From an uncultured Collinsella sp. (lineage in GTDB: Bacteria > Actinomycetota > Coriobacteriia > Coriobacteriales > Coriobacteriaceae), in assembly GCA_934630375.1 (NCBI GenBank), contig CAKTVQ010000017.1:1-30300 (forward strand): 30,300 bases of DNA. Reading direction: 5' to 3'. The notes below the pieces were generated by a model that saw only the letters and a list, made by a program, of their open reading frames with translations, was not told the origin of the DNA and did no database searches. Position numbers and translations under genes: made by a program. Below, piece after piece: positions 21,510 to 30,019 of the stretch (its first letter is position 1; every line of letters begins with the position of its first letter).

Positions 21510-22148
21510 CTAGACCGAAAAGACGATCTTGCGGCAGTTCCAGAAGTACTGGGCGCCCGAGATAACGGTCAGGACAACGGCAACAGCGTACAGGAAGCGC
21601 GACACCGAGTAGATGCCGAGCGTCAGCGCCAGCGGGCCAAGGTGCAAGCCGGCCATCGCAAAGACGCACAGGTAACCGCAGATGGAGACCATCGTGGTCG
21701 CCGTCTTGTACTTGCCAAGTTTATCGGCCGCAACGACCACGCCAGCGGCACTCGCAACCATGCGCAGGGCGCTTACCAACAGCTCGCGGAACAGGATGAT
21801 GAACACGGACCAAACCGACACGGCGCCAAAGTCCAAGAACAGCAGCAAGGCCGAGAACACGAGTAGCTTGTCGGCGATGGGATCCAAGAACTTACCGAAG
21901 TCGGTGATCTCATTGCGCGAGCGCGCCAGGTAGCCATCAACTTTATCGGTGCACGACAGGATGACGTACAGAATAAAGGCGGCGGCGGCGAGCGGGCCGT
22001 CGAAGGTGCTCCAATCCGTACCGGCAACGCTCGTGTGAGACAGCGCCGACACGATCATGAACACCGGGATAAAGACGATGCGAACGCACGTCACGATGTT
22101 GGCGGGCGTCCAAACACTCGTCAGTTCCTTATTGCTCTCGTTTGCCAC
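21510..22148 (-). CDS. pgsA: CDP-diacylglycerol-glycerol-3-phosphate 3-phosphatidyltransferase
   Basis: A 212-residue membrane enzyme making phosphatidylglycerophosphate, the first step to phosphatidylglycerol. The N-terminal WTPANIVTCVRIVFIPVF matches PgsA, and the catalytic motif is DKVDGYLARSRNEITDFG followed by KFLDPIADKL. About five membrane helices are visible. The start is GTG with AGGAGA 6 bases upstream, part of which overlaps the rimO stop codon. It lies before cinA and recA as in many bacteria. Together with the paralogue at 597-1301 it gives two CDP-alcohol transferases in this window. Confidence 0.93.
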   Translation of the reverse strand: MANESNKELTSVWTPANIVTCVRIVFIPVFMIVSALSHTSVAGTDWSTFDGPLAAAAFILYVILSCTDKVDGYLARSRNEITDFGKFLDPIADKLLVFSALLLFLDFGAVSVWSVFIILFRELLVSALRMVASAAGVVVAADKLGKYKTATTMVSICGYLCVFAMAGLHLGPLALTLGIYSVSRFLYAVAVVLTVISGAQYFWNCRKIVFSV

Positions 22149-22157
22149 GATGCTCTC

Positions 22158-23507
22158 CTACTCCACAACATGGCCGATAAGCTCATAGCAGAAGCTATCG
22201 GTAAACTCGACCGTCAGAATATCGCCCACGGACGCCTCGCTGGCGTCCAAGTGCACCGCGCCATCGGAATCGGGCGCCTGGAACCAAGCATGGCCGATCA
22301 GCTCGGCGCCGTCCTCGGTCTCTTCGATACCGTCGACGATCACCTGGGCGCGTTCGCCCACATGTGCGGCGGTGGCGGCAAAACCGAGCGACTCGGCCAA
22401 GTCCATGGCCTCCTGGGCGCGCTCGAGCTTGACCTCTTCGTCGACCTGACCCTCCATCTTGGCGGCCAGGCTGCCCTCCTCCTGCGAGTAGGCAAAGACG
22501 CTCGTGTAGTCAAAGCCGACGGTGTCCATAAAGTCGATAAGGTCGCGGAACTCGTCGTCGGTCTCGGTCGGGAAGCCGACCATGGCCGTGGAGCGAATCA
22601 CGATGCCGGGGATACGCTCACGCAGATCGCGGAAAAGGTCCTCGAGCTCCTGGCGCGAACCGGAGCGACGCATGGCCTTAAGGATGCGTGCGTCGCAGTG
22701 CTGCACGGGGATATCGATATAGGGTAGCACCTCGGGGGTATCGCGAATCGTCTCGATAAGCTCGTCGGTCATGCCCTCGGGCTGCAGGTAGAGAACACGA
22801 ACCCAGACGTTCTGCGGACGCACGGCCTCGGCTACGGCGCGCAGAAGCTGCGCCAGATTGCGCGGCGAGCCAACGGTGACGTCCTCGTCGGCAAAGTCGG
22901 TGCCCCAAATGCCCGTGTCCTGGCCGATCAGCACGATCTCGCGCACACCGCCGGCAACCAGGTCGCGCACCTCGGAGATAATGCTCTCGGCACTACGCGA
23001 GTGATAGCGGCCGCGGATGTAGGGAATCATGCAGAAGCTGCAAAAGCGGTTGCAGCCATCGGAAATCTTGACGTAGGCAACGGCACCCTCGACAGTGCGC
23101 TTGACTTGCGGAATATAGGCAGCGATCTCACGCTCGACACCCAGCACGCCATCGATGACCGCCACGATGCCGTCCTCCTCGTCGGCCTTCACAAAGGCAG
23201 CGACCTCGGGCAGCTCGTCAGGCAGGTCGTCGCCATAGCGCGACGGCACACAGCCGCACATGACGATGGGACAAGAACGAACGCCGTCCTGAACCTCGTT
23301 GGCGAGTTCGAGCGTGGTTTCGATGCTCTCGGACGTTGCGGAGGCAAGGAACGAGCATGTATTGACGATAGCGATATCGGCATCCTGCGGGTCGAATGCC
23401 TCCTCGTAGCCCGCGGCGGTCAAAAGAGAACGCATGCGGTCGGTGTCAACCTCGTTCTTAGCGCACCCGAGGGTGATGTAGAGCACGGAGCCCAACGGTG
23501 TATCCAT
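22158..23507 (-). CDS. rimO: Ribosomal protein S12 methylthiotransferase
   Basis: A 449-residue radical SAM enzyme that methylthiolates an aspartate of ribosomal protein S12. The N-terminal domain has TLGCAKNEVDTDRM (Cys15), NTCSFL and MCGCVPSRY; the radical SAM cluster is CNRFCSFC (Cys152, Cys156, Cys159); a TRAM domain ends the protein. The CAKNxVD start separates RimO from MiaB. The only ribosome binding site candidate, AAAGGA, is about 12 bases from the ATG, longer than usual. It lies 27 bp after yajQ and overlaps the pgsA binding site. Confidence 0.95.
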   Translation of the reverse strand: MDTPLGSVLYITLGCAKNEVDTDRMRSLLTAAGYEEAFDPQDADIAIVNTCSFLASATSESIETTLELANEVQDGVRSCPIVMCGCVPSRYGDDLPDELPEVAAFVKADEEDGIVAVIDGVLGVEREIAAYIPQVKRTVEGAVAYVKISDGCNRFCSFCMIPYIRGRYHSRSAESIISEVRDLVAGGVREIVLIGQDTGIWGTDFADEDVTVGSPRNLAQLLRAVAEAVRPQNVWVRVLYLQPEGMTDELIETIRDTPEVLPYIDIPVQHCDARILKAMRRSGSRQELEDLFRDLRERIPGIVIRSTAMVGFPTETDDEFRDLIDFMDTVGFDYTSVFAYSQEEGSLAAKMEGQVDEEVKLERAQEAMDLAESLGFAATAAHVGERAQVIVDGIEETEDGAELIGHAWFQAPDSDGAVHLDASEASVGDILTVEFTDSFCYELIGHVVE

Positions 23508-23534
23508 GTTGGAGAGCGGTCCTTTCGATTGATA

Positions 23535-24032
23535 TTAGCGGTAGTTGGTGAACTGCAGCGGCTGGCCGTAGTCCTGGTCGCGCAGGAACTGGATCACGGT
23601 CTGCAACGCGTCCTTCGAAGCAGAGGAAACACGCAGCTTCTCGGCCTCGATGGTCACCTTGACCTTGAGCTTTTGGTCCTTGATGTCCTTATTGATCTTC
23701 TTGGCGGTCGCCTGGTCGATACCCTCGACGATATGGCCGAGCACGCGAACGGTGCCGCCCGATGCCGCCTGCGGAGCATCCCACGAGACAGCCTTGAGGT
23801 CGATGCCGCGCTTGATGAGCTTGGAGCTCAGGACATCGATGATCTGCTTGGAGACAAAGTCGGCCGGGGCGTTGATCGTAAAGAGCTTGTCGCCCTTCGA
23901 AAGCTCGATCGTGGCGCCGGAATCCTTCAGGTCATAGCGCTGGGAAATCTCGCGCGTGGTCTGCTGGAAGGCGTTGTCGACCTCTTGCATGTTGACCTCG
24001 GACACGACGTCGAAGCTGGAATCTTTAGCCAT
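23535..24032 (-). CDS. YajQ family nucleotide-binding protein
   Basis: A 165-residue cytoplasmic protein of the YajQ/UPF0234 family, with DSSFDVVSEVNMQEVDNAFQ at the N-terminus, SQRYDLKDSGATIEL and VRVSSASKDALQ at characteristic places, and the terminal LQFTNYR. Some family members bind cyclic di-GMP and act as transcription co-regulators; others bind nucleotides or RNA. The role here is unknown. It sits 26 bp after the RodZ-like gene and 27 bp before rimO, in one run. Confidence 0.93.
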   Translation of the reverse strand: MAKDSSFDVVSEVNMQEVDNAFQQTTREISQRYDLKDSGATIELSKGDKLFTINAPADFVSKQIIDVLSSKLIKRGIDLKAVSWDAPQAASGGTVRVLGHIVEGIDQATAKKINKDIKDQKLKVKVTIEAEKLRVSSASKDALQTVIQFLRDQDYGQPLQFTNYR

Positions 24033-24058
24033 GATGTTTCCTTTCGCGTACGAACGAC

Positions 24059-25570
24059 TTAGTAGCTATCGTACGAATAGTCGGTAGTATCGGTGGGCAT
24101 CTGACCGTCAGTTGCGGTATCGGCGCCATCCGTGGACTGGGCATCGGTGCCGTCGGTGGTGTCGGTACCATCGGTGGTGTCGGCACCATCAGAACTTTCA
24201 CCATTCTCGGAATCAGTCGTCTCCTTCTTGGGAACGGTGATCGTCACACGCGCCACACCCGAGGTCTTGGTATCGTAACGGACCTTTTCGCCGTTCTTGG
24301 TAACGGTGACATCGGAAGGCTTGGACGTGGTGATCTCGATCGAGGACTCGGGCGTGTACTCCTGCTCAAAGGGGCCAGTCGCCTGAGCGCCATAGACCGA
24401 CTTTCCGTCGACCTTGACCTCAATCCACGCGGTCTTTCCCTTGGCAACGGAGACCTTAACCTTTGTGACCTCGTTCTCTTCCTTCTTGGCCGTCGTCTTG
24501 GCGGCGTCCGAATCAGTCGACTCGTCAGTCGGCTCATCGGTGTCTTCGTCCTCGTCGACCGTTTCGGTCTTCTTAGAAGACTTCTTGGTCGTCGTCTTGG
24601 TAACAGTGGGCGTCTCGGGCGTGGTCTCGGGCGTCGAAGATGCGCAGCCACGCAGAAGTACCACGATGAGCACGATCAGCAGCAACGCCACGGCACCGAT
24701 ACCTGCGTAGACGATACGCGGATCGAGCCCGTTGTTTTGAGGAGCACGGGAACCGCCGCGTCCACGACTGGAACTGCTGCGGCCGCCTCCCTGAGGCATA
24801 CGACCACGATTGCTATCGGAACGGCCGCGATAGCCACCCTGGCCCTGAAGGCTGCGCTGACCCGAGCGGGGCGCAAGTTCACCGCGGCCTTGATAGCCAC
24901 GCTGGCCCGCACGCGGAGCCGAAGAGCGCTGGCCATACGGCTGTGGTTGAGAGCGAAGACGCGGCGTCACCTGCGTGGTATCGGCGTCCGCATAGCCACT
25001 GCGAGAGCGTCCGGTGGAGATACCACGGTGACCGCGATCGGAATAGCCGCCGTCGCCGTAGCCGGCACGAGGGTCACGCGCCACGCCGCGGGCAGCGGGA
25101 AGTGCACGGTCCTCGGGCATCGGCGTACTGCGGAACCGGTCACGCTGCGAGCGAATCTCCTCGCCCGAACCCGTCTCGGTAATATAACCGGCCTGCTGAG
25201 GACGCTGTCCATAGCGGGTCGAACGACCGCCCTGAACCATCAGGAAGCGCCCGTTATCGACTGAGGAACGCGAATTGACGTAGCCGGCGGCGTCCTGAAA
25301 ACGACCGCCCTGCTGCGACGTCTCGCGCTCGTATGCCATCAGCTCGTCAAAGTAGGCATTGACGACCTCGCGCGGATTGAGGCCCAAAAAGCGAGCATAG
25401 CTCGAAATCATGCCCTGCGCATAGCCGCGCGGCGGCATCGAAGCAAAGTTACCGGTCTCGAAAAACTCGATGATCTGCGGCCTGATTTTGATGGTGTTGG
25501 CGACCTGCTGAATGGAAAGGCCCATTCGGCGACGCTGCTCGAGCAGCATGTCACCAAAGCGTGCAGCCAT
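24059..25570 (-). CDS. RodZ-like membrane protein with HTH and DUF4115-like domain
   Basis: A 503-residue single-pass membrane protein. Residues 1-80 are the RodZ/HTH_25 helix-turn-helix (FGDMLLEQRRRMGLSIQQVANTIKIRP, then SMPPRGYAQGMISSYARFLGL). A long cytoplasmic linker (about 95-280) is rich in Arg, Gly, Ser and Gln. One transmembrane helix spans about 284-307. Outside come a Thr/Lys/Asp-rich stalk, a beta-rich DUF4115-like domain (about 370-455) and a low-complexity Thr/Asp tail with repeated TDGTDT units. RodZ proteins link MreB or the division machinery to the wall. The ATG overlaps the ftsK stop (ATGA). It matches the position of ymfM in Bacillus. Both linkers are much longer than in model RodZ proteins. 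Confidence 0.85.
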   Translation of the reverse strand: MAARFGDMLLEQRRRMGLSIQQVANTIKIRPQIIEFFETGNFASMPPRGYAQGMISSYARFLGLNPREVVNAYFDELMAYERETSQQGGRFQDAAGYVNSRSSVDNGRFLMVQGGRSTRYGQRPQQAGYITETGSGEEIRSQRDRFRSTPMPEDRALPAARGVARDPRAGYGDGGYSDRGHRGISTGRSRSGYADADTTQVTPRLRSQPQPYGQRSSAPRAGQRGYQGRGELAPRSGQRSLQGQGGYRGRSDSNRGRMPQGGGRSSSSRGRGGSRAPQNNGLDPRIVYAGIGAVALLLIVLIVVLLRGCASSTPETTPETPTVTKTTTKKSSKKTETVDEDEDTDEPTDESTDSDAAKTTAKKEENEVTKVKVSVAKGKTAWIEVKVDGKSVYGAQATGPFEQEYTPESSIEITTSKPSDVTVTKNGEKVRYDTKTSGVARVTITVPKKETTDSENGESSDGADTTDGTDTTDGTDAQSTDGADTATDGQMPTDTTDYSYDSY

Positions 25571-28347
25571 CAGAATCCTCCAAACTCACGATCTTCACGT
25601 GCCATCTCGGCGTCGACAGATTCCAGCGCGGCAAGCCCCTCCTCGTCCAACAGGACCTCGCGCGGCTTAGAACCGTCGGGCGGGCCGACGACACCCTTTT
25701 CTTCCAGCATGTCCATAATACGCCCGGCACGCGCATAGCCAACCTTCAGACGACGTTGCAGGCCAGATGTGGAGCCAAGCTGCGATTCCACCACAATATG
25801 GGCGGCTTCCCAAATGAGCGGATCATCGTCTTGCGGCTCGGCGACTCCGGTGCGGACAATGCCGCCGCCACCAGCCATGGACATGGAAGCGGGCGCCACG
25901 GCAGACAGGATCTCCTCGTGGTAGTCGGGCTCGCTCTGCGACTTGACGAACTCGACAATCTCGTTGATTTCGTCGTCCGAGACAAAGCAGCCCTGGATAC
26001 GGCGGGGCTTGCCCCAGTCGACCTTGGAGAACAGCATGTCGCCCAAACCGGTGAGCTTCTCGGCACCCATCTGGTCGATGATGACGCGCGAGTCGATGCC
26101 CGTGGCGACGTTAAAGGCGATGCGGTTGGTGATGTTGGCCTTGATAAGGCCCGTCACCACGTTGGAGCTGGGGCGCTGCGTGGCAACGATAAGGTGAATA
26201 CCGGCGGCACGGCCCAGCTGTGCAATACGAACGATCGAGGCCTCGACATCCTTACCGGCGACCATCATCAGGTCAGAGAGCTCGTCAATGATAATGACCA
26301 GGTAGGGCATCTTTTGCGGCGGGTTGTCGTAATGCTCAAACTCGCCAGCAGCCTGCTTTTCGTTGTAGGTCGAGATCTTACGTACGTTGAGACGCTCGAA
26401 GACCTTCAGGCGACGCTCCATCTCGGACACAGCCCATTGCAGAGCGCTCGCGGCCTGCTTAGGCTCGGTCACCACGGGCACATAGAGATGCGGCAGACCG
26501 TTATAGCCCGCAAGCTCGACGCGCTTGGGGTCGACCATAATCAGGCGAACGTCCTCGGGAAGGGCGCGCATGAGCAAGGTCGTGATGATGGAGTTGATCA
26601 TCACCGACTTACCAGAACCGGTCGTACCGGCAATCAACAGGTGAGGCATCTTGGCGAGGTCGGCGACAACCGGCGTGCCCTCGGCGTCGCGGCCGATGGC
26701 GAGCTCGAGCGGACCGCCCTTCACATAGGGCAGCACGTCGCCCAGATTGACGTTCTGGCGCTTGCGGTTGGGAATCTCGATACCAACGAGAGAGGTGCCG
26801 GGGATCGGCGCGAAGATGCGCACCGACTGGGCGGCAAGCGAAAGCGCAATATCGTCCTCGAGGCTCGAGATCTTGCTCACGCGCTCGCCCTCACCGGGCT
26901 GCAGTTTAAAGGTCGTCACCGTGGGGCCGGCGATCCAGCCGACCACGCGGGCACTGCGGCCAAACTCAAGCAAGGTGGATTGCAGTGACTCAGCGGTCTG
27001 CTCCAGCTCCTTGTCCGAAGACGCAGCGGAAGCCGACTGCGGGTTGGCATGCAGGATTTCGAGCGGCGGAAGCTTGAGGCCGTCCTCTTCTTCGCCCTCG
27101 TTATCTGCGGCGCCGTCGTCCACTCCCCCATCACGAGCCGCAGCCGATTCGATAGCACTCGTGGCAGGCGCATCGGCAACCTTGGGATGCTTCAGGAAGT
27201 CGGGAATCTGAGGTGCGGCCGAGACGGGATTCACGGCAAACGGCGGCTCGGACTCGTCAATCTTATCGGGGTCGTCTTCCATCGAAAGCTGGCCGGTTAC
27301 CTGGCCGCGCTTTGCATGGCGACGCGGCAGCAAAGTTGTCTTTGCGGTCTCAATCGGAGCCTCGTCGTCCTCGTCATCGCCCTCGGTAAGCTCAATCTCG
27401 CTATCGGACCAAGATGGGTCGGGCTCACTCGTATTGAGCTTAGGCGCAGCCTTGCCCTTCTTGACATGGCGACGCGGCAGCAGCGTGGTCTTGGCCCGCT
27501 CGGCTTCAACCGACTCGGATACGTCGACAAACGGGTCATCGTCCTCGTCGTCATCCAAAACCGGGTCGACATCGCCACCCATGACCGTGGTCACCGCGGC
27601 GTCAGTCCCCTTCTGGCGCAGAATGCTCAGGTGCGGACGAGCGACGCCGGGAACAGACAGGGCCTCTTCATCGCCCCACGGGCTCGCATTGACATCGGCA
27701 CGTCGACGCTCGGCAAAATCGGCAGCGCGATCGCGTGCGGAGCGCAAAACGCCACCCACCGAAAAGCCGATAATGACCAAACCAACGACGACAAGCCCCA
27801 GCAAGACAACCATGGCGATAGGTTTACCCAGGGCGTTTTGCAAGGCACTTGCGATAAAGGCGCCAATGTAGCCGCCCGACACGGAAAGGTTCTGCGGCGT
27901 AAACATAAGGTCGCACGAATCGCTCGTGCCCGGCACCATCAAAGACAGGATGGAAACCACGGCCACAAAGACCACGGCACCGCCGGCAACCGAACGCACG
28001 TTGAGCGGCGAGTCCTCACCCAAAAAGAGCGTGGCGGCAAACAGCAAGATGACGATCGGCAGCACGTAGGCGCCCAGACCAAAGCCCAGGTGGTAGAAAC
28101 CGGCAACCGCAGCCGTCACGGGCGCTGTTGCCGGAGAGATCACGGCAATGAAGGACGCGATCGCCAAAACGGCGATGACCACACCGGCGATATCGCGATT
28201 GGCCGAAGGCTCGACCAAGGGCTCAAACTCATCAAACTCGGACTCGTGGCCCTTATTGGCACGCAGATGGGAACCGGCACCCTTAGCAGATGCCGGTTGG
28301 TTATTGGCCTTATTGCCTTTGGCGTTTTGTGCAGATCCGCGCGCCAA
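25570..28347 (-). CDS. ftsK: DNA translocase FtsK/SpoIIIE
   Basis: A 925-residue membrane-anchored motor that pumps chromosome DNA through the closing septum. Four to five membrane helices lie at about 53-200, an acidic low-complexity linker at about 200-430, and the RecA-like motor from about 450, with Walker A GTTGSGKSVMINSI (Lys580) and Walker B YLVIIIDELSDLMM. The C-terminal winged helix (LQRRLKVGYARAGRIMDMLEEKGVV) reads DNA polarity sequences. The start is TTG at 28347, supported by GGAGG 6 bases upstream overlapping the rnj stop region. The linker holds two copies of AKTTLLPRRHxK(K/R)G (285-298 and 335-348). It is coupled to the RodZ-like gene. Confidence 0.95.
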   Translation of the reverse strand: MARGSAQNAKGNKANNQPASAKGAGSHLRANKGHESEFDEFEPLVEPSANRDIAGVVIAVLAIASFIAVISPATAPVTAAVAGFYHLGFGLGAYVLPIVILLFAATLFLGEDSPLNVRSVAGGAVVFVAVVSILSLMVPGTSDSCDLMFTPQNLSVSGGYIGAFIASALQNALGKPIAMVVLLGLVVVGLVIIGFSVGGVLRSARDRAADFAERRRADVNASPWGDEEALSVPGVARPHLSILRQKGTDAAVTTVMGGDVDPVLDDDEDDDPFVDVSESVEAERAKTTLLPRRHVKKGKAAPKLNTSEPDPSWSDSEIELTEGDDEDDEAPIETAKTTLLPRRHAKRGQVTGQLSMEDDPDKIDESEPPFAVNPVSAAPQIPDFLKHPKVADAPATSAIESAAARDGGVDDGAADNEGEEEDGLKLPPLEILHANPQSASAASSDKELEQTAESLQSTLLEFGRSARVVGWIAGPTVTTFKLQPGEGERVSKISSLEDDIALSLAAQSVRIFAPIPGTSLVGIEIPNRKRQNVNLGDVLPYVKGGPLELAIGRDAEGTPVVADLAKMPHLLIAGTTGSGKSVMINSIITTLLMRALPEDVRLIMVDPKRVELAGYNGLPHLYVPVVTEPKQAASALQWAVSEMERRLKVFERLNVRKISTYNEKQAAGEFEHYDNPPQKMPYLVIIIDELSDLMMVAGKDVEASIVRIAQLGRAAGIHLIVATQRPSSNVVTGLIKANITNRIAFNVATGIDSRVIIDQMGAEKLTGLGDMLFSKVDWGKPRRIQGCFVSDDEINEIVEFVKSQSEPDYHEEILSAVAPASMSMAGGGGIVRTGVAEPQDDDPLIWEAAHIVVESQLGSTSGLQRRLKVGYARAGRIMDMLEEKGVVGPPDGSKPREVLLDEEGLAALESVDAEMAREDREFGGF

Positions 28348-28348
28348 A

Positions 28349-30019
28349 CTAAACCTCCATGACGACCGGGATGATCATCGGACGGGTGCGCGTACGGCTC
28401 CAGATAAAGTTAGAGAGCGAATCGCGCACGGCCTTGCGAATGGCATCGGAGCCGCTGCTGGTAAAGCTAAACTTGCCCTTCTCGATCGTCTTCATGATGG
28501 ACGCGGAGGCATCCTCGGAGAATTGATCGTCGATGGCAAACGAAACACCGCGGCCCGAGAACTCGATGGCCTCGATCTTCTTGTGCTTGAGCGAGACGAT
28601 GGCAACGGCTGTGACCATGCCGTCGTTGGCGAGCTTTTGACGGTCGCGCAGGACGATGGGGTCGGTGTCGCCGATGCGCAGGCCGTCAACATAGACGACG
28701 CCGGACTCGACGGGCGTACCGCGCTTGACGATACCGCCGCGCATCTCGAGCGTGTCGCCGTTATCGAGAATAAAGATATGATCGTCCTTGAGACCCATCT
28801 TGCGGGCCAGCTGGGCATGGGCGCGCAGGTGCACGGCCTCACCGTGAACCGGCATAAAGTACGTGGGCTTGGCCATGGCCATCAGGAGCTTGAGCTCCTC
28901 CTGGCTACCGTGACCGGAGACGTGGACGAGAGCGCGGTTCTTATCCCACACGTCGCAGCCGAGCTTGGCAAGGCTGTTGACGACCTGCTGGACGGCTTTC
29001 TCATTGCCGGGAACAGGAGTTGCAGAGAGGATAACGGTATCGCCCTCGTGGATGGAAAGCGTCTTGTGCTCGCCATTGGCCATGCGGGACAGAGCCGACA
29101 GCGGCTCGCCCTGCGAACCAGTGCACATGACGACGATCTTGTCGTCGGGCAGGTTATCAATGTCGAAGGCATCGATGATATCGGCGTCATCAATGTTGAG
29201 GTAGCCCAGCTCACGCGCCACGCGGGTGTTCGTGAGCATAGAGCGACCGGTCACAACGACCTTACGGCCGCACTTGCGGGCGGCATCGCAGATCTGCTGC
29301 AAACGATGGATGTGGCTCGAGAACGACGCGACGAACACGCGACCCGGGGCGTTCTTGATGGCGTGCAGCAGGTTGGGACCAACCTCTGCCTCGGACTTGG
29401 TAAAGCCGGGAACCGTGGCGTTGGTAGAGTCGGAAAGCAGCAGGTCGATGCCCTGCTTGGCAAAGCGGCTGATAGCGGCATAGTCGGGCGTGACACCATC
29501 GATGGGCGTCTGGTCAAGCTTAAAGTCACCCGTGTGCATAACGGTGCCCTGATTGGTGCGGATGAACACGCCCAGAGCGCCGGGGATGGAGTGCGTCATC
29601 GAGAAGAAGTCGAGCGAGATGCCGCCGAGGTTGACATGGCTGCCGCCCTTGACCTCGCGGAACTTGGGCGCGCGGATTCGGAACTCGGAGAGCTTGCCCT
29701 CGATAAAACCAAGCGTCAGCTTGCTCGAGAAGATAGGCACCTTGTTGTTGAGATCCTGCAGCAGGTACGGAAGCGAACCGGTGTGGTCCTCGTGGCCGTG
29801 GGTGACGATGATACCGCGGAGCTTCTCCTCGTTCTCCAGAACATAGGTATAGTCGGGAAGCACCAGATCGATACCGGGCTGGGAGTCATCGGGGAACATA
29901 AGGCCGGCGTCGACGAGCACCATGTCGTCGCCGCACTCGAAGACCGTCATGTTCTTGCCGATGCCATCAAGGCCGCCGAGCGGGATGATCTTCAAGGGAG
30001 ATGATTTTTTAGCTGCCAT
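28349..30019 (-). CDS. rnj: Ribonuclease J
   Basis: A 556-residue metallo-beta-lactamase fold RNase with 5'-3' exonuclease and endonuclease activity in mRNA decay and rRNA maturation. The zinc motif is VTHGHEDHTG (His74, His76, Asp78, His79); other marks are SDSTNA, VMCTGSQGEP and SGHGSQEELKLLMAMAKPTYFMPVHGE of the beta-CASP part. A C-terminal domain ends the protein. ATG 30019 begins the conserved part, but its best ribosome binding site (AAAGGA) is about 14 bases upstream, unusually far; no better start is visible. ftsK starts 2 bp after the stop. With rny, the window encodes two main RNases of a non-RNase E decay system. Confidence 0.95.
   Translation of the reverse strand: MAAKKSSPLKIIPLGGLDGIGKNMTVFECGDDMVLVDAGLMFPDDSQPGIDLVLPDYTYVLENEEKLRGIIVTHGHEDHTGSLPYLLQDLNNKVPIFSSKLTLGFIEGKLSEFRIRAPKFREVKGGSHVNLGGISLDFFSMTHSIPGALGVFIRTNQGTVMHTGDFKLDQTPIDGVTPDYAAISRFAKQGIDLLLSDSTNATVPGFTKSEAEVGPNLLHAIKNAPGRVFVASFSSHIHRLQQICDAARKCGRKVVVTGRSMLTNTRVARELGYLNIDDADIIDAFDIDNLPDDKIVVMCTGSQGEPLSALSRMANGEHKTLSIHEGDTVILSATPVPGNEKAVQQVVNSLAKLGCDVWDKNRALVHVSGHGSQEELKLLMAMAKPTYFMPVHGEAVHLRAHAQLARKMGLKDDHIFILDNGDTLEMRGGIVKRGTPVESGVVYVDGLRIGDTDPIVLRDRQKLANDGMVTAVAIVSLKHKKIEAIEFSGRGVSFAIDDQFSEDASASIMKTIEKGKFSFTSSGSDAIRKAVRDSLSNFIWSRTRTRPMIIPVVMEV

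Noticed and set aside
25561..28362. Long plus-strand open frames across ftsK
   Set aside because: Mirror frames of ftsK, which has full motor and membrane motifs on the minus strand.
28148..30004. Plus-strand open frame of 618 codons
   Set aside because: Antisense to rnj and the start of ftsK; no domain or start signal, and the opposite strand encodes a complete RNase J.
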